Below are positions 58,170-64,000 of a DNA stretch of 64,000 nucleotides, one piece after another. Under the pieces are notes generated by a model, which saw nothing but the letters and a program-made list of their open reading frames with translations, did no database searches and had not been told where the DNA came from. The translations under genes and the position numbers were made by a program. Positions within the stretch are counted from its first letter, which is position 1, and the number at the start of each line of letters is the position of its first letter. Source of the stretch: Puffinus mauretanicus (taxonomy: Eukaryota > Chordata > Aves > Procellariiformes > Procellariidae); NCBI GenBank assembly GCA_023333565.1, contig JAJKFH010001094.1, positions 4,588,001 to 4,652,000 on the forward strand, read 5' to 3'.

Positions 58170-59428
58170 GCTCTCCCGAGGCGGGATGCGATCCCCCCTC
58201 ACGCCCAGCCGCCACCGCCGGCCGCTGCGGTCCTTCCCCACCCGCCCGCGCCCGGCCCCACGCGTGGAGGGGGCACACAGGCTGGGGACGACGAGCTGCC
58301 GCCGCCGGCCCCCTCCAGCGCTGTGAGGTTTTTTTGATGTTTTTTGCTTTTTGTAATATATTTTGGCTTTTGGGAGCGGGTTCCCCGTAGGCAGAGCGCT
58401 GCCCGCAGCCAGCGCGGCCGCCGCGAGCCGCTAGCCCGGCATTACAACCCGAGGGCGGGACGAGGGAAGGAGGCCACCCCCCCGCTTCTCCGCGGGCAGC
58501 TGCCTCCCGTCGCCGGCTGAGGGGCGGTCGCCGCCGCCGCCTGCCGCCTCCTTCCCCTCAGGGCGGGCGTTGGGGCCGCGGCCGCCGCCTCCCTCCCGCC
58601 GGGGCTGCGCGAGGGTCGGGGCGCGGGGCGCGGGGGCTGCTGGCGGATGAACGCGGCCCGGCGGAGGCTGCGGATGAGCCGGGCGAAGGAGCTGGTGGCG
58701 TACTGCCTGCTCCTGGGGCTGTCCTTCCCCCTCCTGCTGCTGCTGCCGTTCCTCTGAGATGCGCCGGGCGACGGCTGGTCCCCGCCACGGGGGGACGGGC
58801 GGGAGGAGCCGGCGGGAGCCCCGCTCCGCCGCCCGGCGTGCGGCCGGCGGCAGCAGCAGCAGCCCGAGGGACTGACGCCCCGGCGGGGGACGATGAGGAG
58901 CTCGGGCGGGCTTTGCAGCGGTGCCACCCAGCCTGCGCGGGCGGGCGGGCTGCCTCTCCCCGCGGGGGGGGCCGGCCGCGGCCCCGGCCGCGCTCTGCCC
59001 CTGCGGGTGTGATGCCGCCGCCGCGCTCGCCGCTCCCCCTCCCCGGCTGACGGGGACGCCAGGCACAGCCGCGGCGTCGCAGCTCCCCTTTCGCCTTCCC
59101 AAGTTGGGCTTCGGCGGCTCGGGGCCGGGGCCGGCGGCGCCTCCGCCCTGAGGCGGCCCAGATGAGCCAGCGGCCGCGGGCACTGCCACCGCAGCCCCCT
59201 CAACGCGGGGCCGGCGGGCCGCACCTCGCCGCCCTCCCTGACCCAGCCCCTGCCCCAGCGCCGCGGGGCCGCCGCGGGCCCCTCGCCTCCGCTCCCGCCG
59301 GGCCGCGGCTGTAGCCGGGGGCAGCTGCCGGGCGCAGCGCTCGAGTTGCTGCATATCCGCCGCTCTGCGGGGCGGAGTGTGTCCCCGCCGGCTTGCCGTG
59401 CGGGGAGGCGGGCCGGGGGCCGGCTGAG

Positions 59429-59632
59429 ATGGGAGAGAGCATGTCCAAGAGGCTGAAGCTGCAGCTGGGCGGCGAGGCGGAGATGGAGGAGCGGGCTTTC
59501 GCCAACCCCTACCCCGACTACCAGCCCCACGCAGCCGGAGCCGCGGCCGCCCCCAGCGCGGCGGACGCCCAGCGGGACAGGGCGCCGCTCCCGCCGGAGG
59601 AGGAGTCCCTCCCCTTCGGCGCCGATGGGAAG
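59429..59632 (+). CDS. LANCL2: LANCL2 exon 1: N-terminus of LanC-like protein 2
   Basis: A 204-nt, 68-codon first coding exon. The ATG at 59429 has a good context (G at -3, G at +4). The protein starts MGESMSKRLKLQLGGEAEME and continues ERAFANPYPDYQPHAAGAAA to a Glu/Pro-rich segment ending GADGK; human LANCL2 starts MGETMSKRLKLHLGGEAEMEERAF. Gly2 with Ser6 and the following basic residues form an N-myristoylation and membrane-binding signal, known for this paralogue. LANCL2 belongs to the lanthionine-cyclase-like family, whose members add glutathione to dehydroamino acids in proteins. The zinc and catalytic residues lie in later exons outside the window. The middle of the exon is alanine-rich and diverges from human. 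The donor is GTGAGT at 59633, phase 0. Confidence 0.95.
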
Positions 59633-59766
59633 GTGAGTCTCGGGCGGCGGGCGGGCGCGCAGGCAAGCGCCGCGTCCCGGACCCCTGGGCCCTGCCTCAC
59701 CCGCGGGGCGCTCCCTGCCCGCAGGGACCGCCCCGCGGTGCGGGCGGCCGTGGGCGCTGCCCTGGG

Positions 59767-59813
59767 GCGGCCTCCGGCGGGGCCCTGGGCCCGGCCGCGG
59801 CCTCCGGCGGGGC
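59767..59813. repeat. 17-bp direct repeat, 30-bp period
   Basis: GCGGCCTCCGGCGGGGC occurs at 59767 and again at 59797, just inside LANCL2 intron 1 in the CpG island. It is a short tandem duplication in GC-rich DNA. Confidence 0.85.
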
Positions 59814-59818
59814 GGCTC

Positions 59819-59836
59819 GGGGCGGGGCGGGGCGGG
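59819..59836. promoter_or_regulatory. Three overlapping GC boxes
   Basis: Consecutive GGGGCGGGG-type units form an Sp1/KLF-like array about 190 bp into LANCL2 intron 1. Binding is inferred from consensus only. Confidence 0.5.
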
Positions 59837-62800
59837 CCGCCGGGCTCTTCCCGCGCGGGCGGCGTGGCAGAGGCAGCGGCCTCGAGGGCTGCTGAGGGGA
59901 GAGGCGGGCGGGGAGAGCTGAGGGACGGAGCGGGAGCTCGGCTCAACCCGGCCGCACGGCTTGGAGCCGGTGGAAGTAACCGCCATAAGCTGTTTATTTT
60001 CCCCCTGAACGCGAGTGAACCCGGTCCCGGGCCTGGGGGTAGCGCTGCCTGTGCTGCAGTTACCAGGGCGGTTCTGTCTCTTACAAGTTGCCCGAGTTTT
60101 ACCAAAGAAAGCTCGCAGGGAGGGGACAAGATGAGCACGCGTCTAGAAAAGACGAGTTTTTCCTCAGGTGACCGCAACACTCGGGCTGTAGGTGGTGCTG
60201 GACCGCTCTCTCCAAGGCATGTGTTTACTGCCAGAGACACGTTTGTGGATTCAGGTGCACCATGATAGGCACCTGGCAGTCGGTTCGGGCCAGCAGAGCG
60301 TCTGTCTGGTGGTGGCACTGGTCACACGAGGTTCGCAATCTTCCTGCGCCGCTTATCTCCTCGACACCAGGCGCTGCTGGTTGGGGAGCTATGTGTGGTT
60401 TAGGCTTTAAGCACAGAAGCTGCTCTGGCCTGTTAACCACGCAGGCTGGCTTATGCTGCAGAAGGAATACCAGAATATGGACTTTCTGTCATTTTAGCCC
60501 CTGAGCAGCCTCATCTTTCAATACTGTGCTGCTTCGTCATCTTTCGGATGAAAAACACTGCATGGTGACATTGCTAGAAGCGCAAACATGCTGGGTGCGG
60601 AGCTAACTTTCCTAACTCACTCGCCTGTACGCCAGAGTGAATAAAGGAGAGCCTTTAATCTCGGCTCTGTATTTTCCTGCTTGTGGCAGTAAGGAATTAC
60701 CTTGATTTACTGATAGGGTAGGACAAGGATGGTGCTGCCCAGCGGTGAGAGCAGGATTCTTCCCAAATGAGCAGGACAGCATCAGCTCACCATCAGTCCA
60801 AGGCAGTGAAAGGTTTCACTAGTTGTTGCAGCTGAGACTTATGAAATTATGTGTGGCTAAGCAGAGCGCACAAAAGAGAGTACTTTGGGGGATCGGTGTC
60901 TTACTGCTACAGCTAATTGCAGCTGTCAAAAGTAGAACTTGGCGCTTGGAAAGGGTTAAAAAGCAAGGGTAGGTTTGGAAGTGAAATCTGATTTTTACAA
61001 AAATCCCTAGTAGTATACTCAGTGCTGGTAAAACTATTTTTTTTTTGTGAAGGAGAACTGTGATTTCTTTGTTCTTTTGTATCTGGCTCAATATGTAAAA
61101 AACATCCAAGTATGATGAGTTGAAGTATGAAGGCAGAGAGGAAATGGCAGAACCACTATAGCTATATATCGTTGTTAAATTGGTAAAAAACATACCAAGA
61201 ACTTTCTTCTAAGGCCTTCTGTAGGCCAGTCATCCTTCTTAGCTACCTGCTTTAGATCCGACACTTCATGTCCATTTTTTTAAAGAGAAGATAAGCCTTC
61301 ATTTACTGCTGATCTAGGCTGACTACAGCTTTCCAAAGTGAGAACTGATATCAGAGGAAGGTGAACTTCCTTAAAATTTTTTTTTTGAGAATACTAGCTG
61401 TATTGCAGAATAGTTCAACTCTAATTTACTTCAGATTTAATTCTTGAATTAATCCAAATTCAGAGACATTGTTCTGTGGCAGAGCTGAAATGAGTTAGTC
61501 AATGAATTTGTAGCCCTAGATTGACGTTAGGAATGTCTGCTCTGCTGTAGATGAGTATGCTATTTTACAGTGGGTGCAAATGTTTTTTCCCAGCATCAGT
61601 GGTGGATGACATTCCTTGTTACTGTGTGACAGTTGGCAGCTTTGTTTGGAAAATATCTTGAGCACTGTATTTTATCAAAGCTGTGTATTTGATAAAAGGT
61701 GGTATCTGGGCTTTGTTACATTCAAAAGTATGAAGCTCTTCTGGAAGAACAAATCATCTTCTGTACCAGTTAAAATGATGTAACTACAGCAACTTTCAGT
61801 GGTCTTTGAATTTTTTCAACTTTGTGTATTTCATAGGAGAAGGCAGATGCGAGTGTACATTTTTTTTTGTTTCTGCATCTGCAAAATCTGAGGAATTATC
61901 CTACATGTTTCTGGGCTAGAATTTAGCTATGAGTATATTTATGTGTATTTATATTCTTTGTAGCATTTGCATATTGTCAATCCTAGTACTATGCTGACTT
62001 TTATGAGACTTCTGATGAGTATTTTGGGGTGCTTTTGTTGTTGTTGTTTGTGGTTTTTGGGTTTGTGGTTTCGGTTTTTTTTTTTTTTTGCATTTAACAG
62101 GCTCTAGTCCTGTCAGAGAATCGTCTTTGCCTGCTTAAAGCCCCAGTGAAGACAAAAGGACTTCTGTTAGGAAATCTGTTCTGTAAACCGCTGTACACAA
62201 TAGCACAAGTTTCCTAAAAATGAGAGCAGCTTTCAGAAGCCCTTAGTGTACTGCATAATTTCTTCTTCCCATCTGCTGCTGTGTGGAGCGGTGAGCATTG
62301 AGTGACTCACGTAATGACAGCTAGAGGTGTGCAGGGCTCTGCCGTTGTCATGGAAGGCAATGCATTATTAATCCCTCCATTTGATTTCATAAGCTGCCAT
62401 GATTGCCATCTAAAATTCATCCGGCTGATAAAAGGACAAGAAGCTCTTCAAGTCATTGTCCGAAATGTGAGACGATTGGGACAAAGTGCTGCATATGGAA
62501 GCGTGTGTTTGTATGCATAAGGTACAGTTCAGGAAGCAAGAAGGTATGGGAGCAGGAGAAGAGAAAACAAAGTTTTGGGCTGCTGATTTGCCCTCTTAAA
62601 AATAGTCACAGTAAACACTGCAGTAATCTAGGTGGGCTCTGCTCGTGTAGTTGAAATTCACTTTTTCTTAACTAGATTTCTTCACCGTGGAAGTATCATG
62701 GACTTGAACTGCTTCTGTAACGTGTCTGAGAAAGCTGCTCACCAGCAGAATTGGATTCAAACTTTATGATAGGTCACTAGGATGCCCAAACAGTAACTTC

Positions 62801-64000
62801 TTTTTTAGGCCAATTCTTTCTTGATAAGTTTTTTGTGACTTGCCATAATGTTTTAAGAATATTAGCAAAAGGTGGTGTGTTCTGACAAATGTATACAATG
62901 TACTTAATTAGACTTTGCAGGGGGCTCCTAACAGAGAACCTGTTTTCAAGCTAATGATGCTTATTGGCAAAGATTACCCTTAATGGGGATACAGAATATT
63001 TACTTAGGTTATCTTTTGGGTGATCTAGTGGTGTTTAGTTTCCTGGTGCTTTCTCAGTCTCTTGTTAGATCTGGTAATTCCTTTATGTGGCTTTTCAGTC
63101 TTCCTCCTCCTTTAAAATATATTTCAAAAAATACATCTGAAGTTCTTTGTCATTGCCTCACTCTTCATTCCCCTCCCTGTGGTATTTTTTATATTTGTTG
63201 GGTTGTCTCACAGGGCATTTTAGTTGTCTCGCTGAAAGCAGCAAGTTCTCTGTTCTGGGACTGATTCTGCAGCCACTTACACTAGTGGGAATCATACCAC
63301 TCATTGCACTGGAGGCAAAATTGAACCTCCAGAGCCAGTAAATATTTCTTCCCACTTTTTTGCCGGAGGTGTGGGATGGGGTAGCTGCGTTTCTTGAGAT
63401 TGCCACTTTTTTGGCCATTTCCTGGCACCTCATTTCAGGTGCGTGCTATTTTAATAGAGGAGTCTGAGTATTGCAAATCATGTTTCTGTTGAAAGAAAGT
63501 TTGTTGTGCTTTTTGTGAGTCTTGATAAAAATTGAGTCTGAGAATCAATTTATTATACTTCATTGTCCATTACTAGCTCATGGCAATTAGTGTACACAGC
63601 CAGAGAGGAAGAACTGCTGCTTCTTTCCTGCAGCGCACATCAGCATCAAATGCCACTTAGCGCTTTTCTGATGCTTTTATATTGAAAGCCTCTCCTGTTA
63701 TTCAGGACAGCACCTTAACACCTTAAACAGCCGTTTAAACCTATTTGGTTTTAGTCAACCAGTTCTGAATGAAGATACTTTTTAAAATTAAAGCCCAAGA
63801 TCTGATTAAATTATCTCACGTCCATCCACCCTTCACTGGTTTCTAGTTTTTTCTTGCAGACCTGTGTTAATGAGTTGTTACTCCGGCTAGTTGCATGGAC
63901 AAGTGCAATAACAGATACTCACTTTCCAGTGAAAATAAATTCTATTTGGGGTCTAACTGCACAACACTGATGTGCTGTCAAGTTCAATATGTGGAATATA

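Larger units (their letters stand above)
58170..59970. promoter_or_regulatory. LANCL2: CpG island and likely promoter of LANCL2
   Basis: About 1.8 kb of very high G+C with dense CpG, covering the LANCL2 start codon and first coding exon. Its left side is interrupted by a T-rich 43-bp stretch (58329-58371). I see no clear TATA box, which fits a housekeeping-type dispersed promoter. Three overlapping GC boxes (Sp/KLF type) lie at 59819-59836, inside intron 1. The transcription start is probably between about 58500 and 59400 but cannot be fixed from sequence. Long open frames on the minus strand here (411 and 514 codons) are expected from stop-poor GC-rich DNA. Confidence 0.85.
59633..64000 (+). 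other. LANCL2: LANCL2 intron 1 (5' part)
   Basis: The intron starts GTGAGT and runs off the window; no sequence like the next coding exon is seen. The first 340 bp belong to the CpG island and hold a 17-bp direct repeat of 30-bp period (59767-59783 and 59797-59813) and three GC boxes (59819-59836). The rest is A/T-rich. A strong acceptor-like site with a long T run ends at 62100. No transposable element is recognised. Confidence 0.88.

Noticed and set aside
58431..59986. Minus-strand open frames of 411 and 514 codons across the LANCL2 promoter region
   Set aside because: They lie in a CpG island where stop codons are rare in all frames, overlap each other and the real LANCL2 exon, and consist of low-complexity Arg/Pro/Ala/Gly sequence without any domain.
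59393..60265. A 290-codon + strand open frame around the LANCL2 start
   Set aside because: It begins at a TTG upstream of the real ATG and reads past the GTGAGT donor into intron 1. Only 59429-59632 matches LANCL2.

Overview
The window is vertebrate nuclear DNA, most likely from a bird. It carries the 3' half of the epidermal growth factor receptor gene (EGFR/ERBB1) on the + strand, followed by the first coding exon of LANCL2, also on +. EGFR next to LANCL2 in the same orientation is the known vertebrate arrangement. Small introns, low repeat content and only old CR1/L3-type LINE relics suggest a bird rather than a mammal. The receptor tail resembles the avian form but differs at several positions from what I remember of the chicken protein, so I would not call it chicken. 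The species cannot be settled from this sequence alone.

Positions 1-21553 hold thirteen EGFR coding exons (16 to 28 in human numbering) with consensus GT/AG introns. Exon 16 ends the extracellular domain, exon 17 carries the transmembrane helix and juxtamembrane segment, exons 18-24 make the tyrosine kinase and exons 25-28 the tail with its phosphotyrosine docking sites. The exons join into one uninterrupted frame of 586 whole codons ending at a TGA at 21551-21553. Exon lengths match human except exons 16 and 27, each one codon shorter (the last exon was not compared). All kinase motifs are intact, so the gene looks functional.

Positions 21554 to about 27965 are probably a long 3' UTR plus flank, with several candidate poly(A) signals and a pair of near-identical 92-bp direct repeats 912 bp apart. 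From there to about 58170 I find no gene. This stretch holds two decayed antisense LINE relics (about 46950-49110 and 50430-51950), simple A/T tracts and a short E-box array. A third LINE relic lies in EGFR intron 20. All three are recognisable from reverse-transcriptase motifs on the minus strand.

Positions of about 58170-59970 form a CpG island that contains the LANCL2 start codon (59429) and a 68-codon first coding exon ending at a phase-0 donor. The rest of the window is LANCL2 intron 1.

I found no new biological system. This is a well-known locus in an ordinary state. The observations most worth checking are the 92-bp repeat pair, the tandem splice acceptor of EGFR exon 27, a frame-compatible acceptor-like site in LANCL2 intron 1, and the tight E-box triplet downstream of EGFR.
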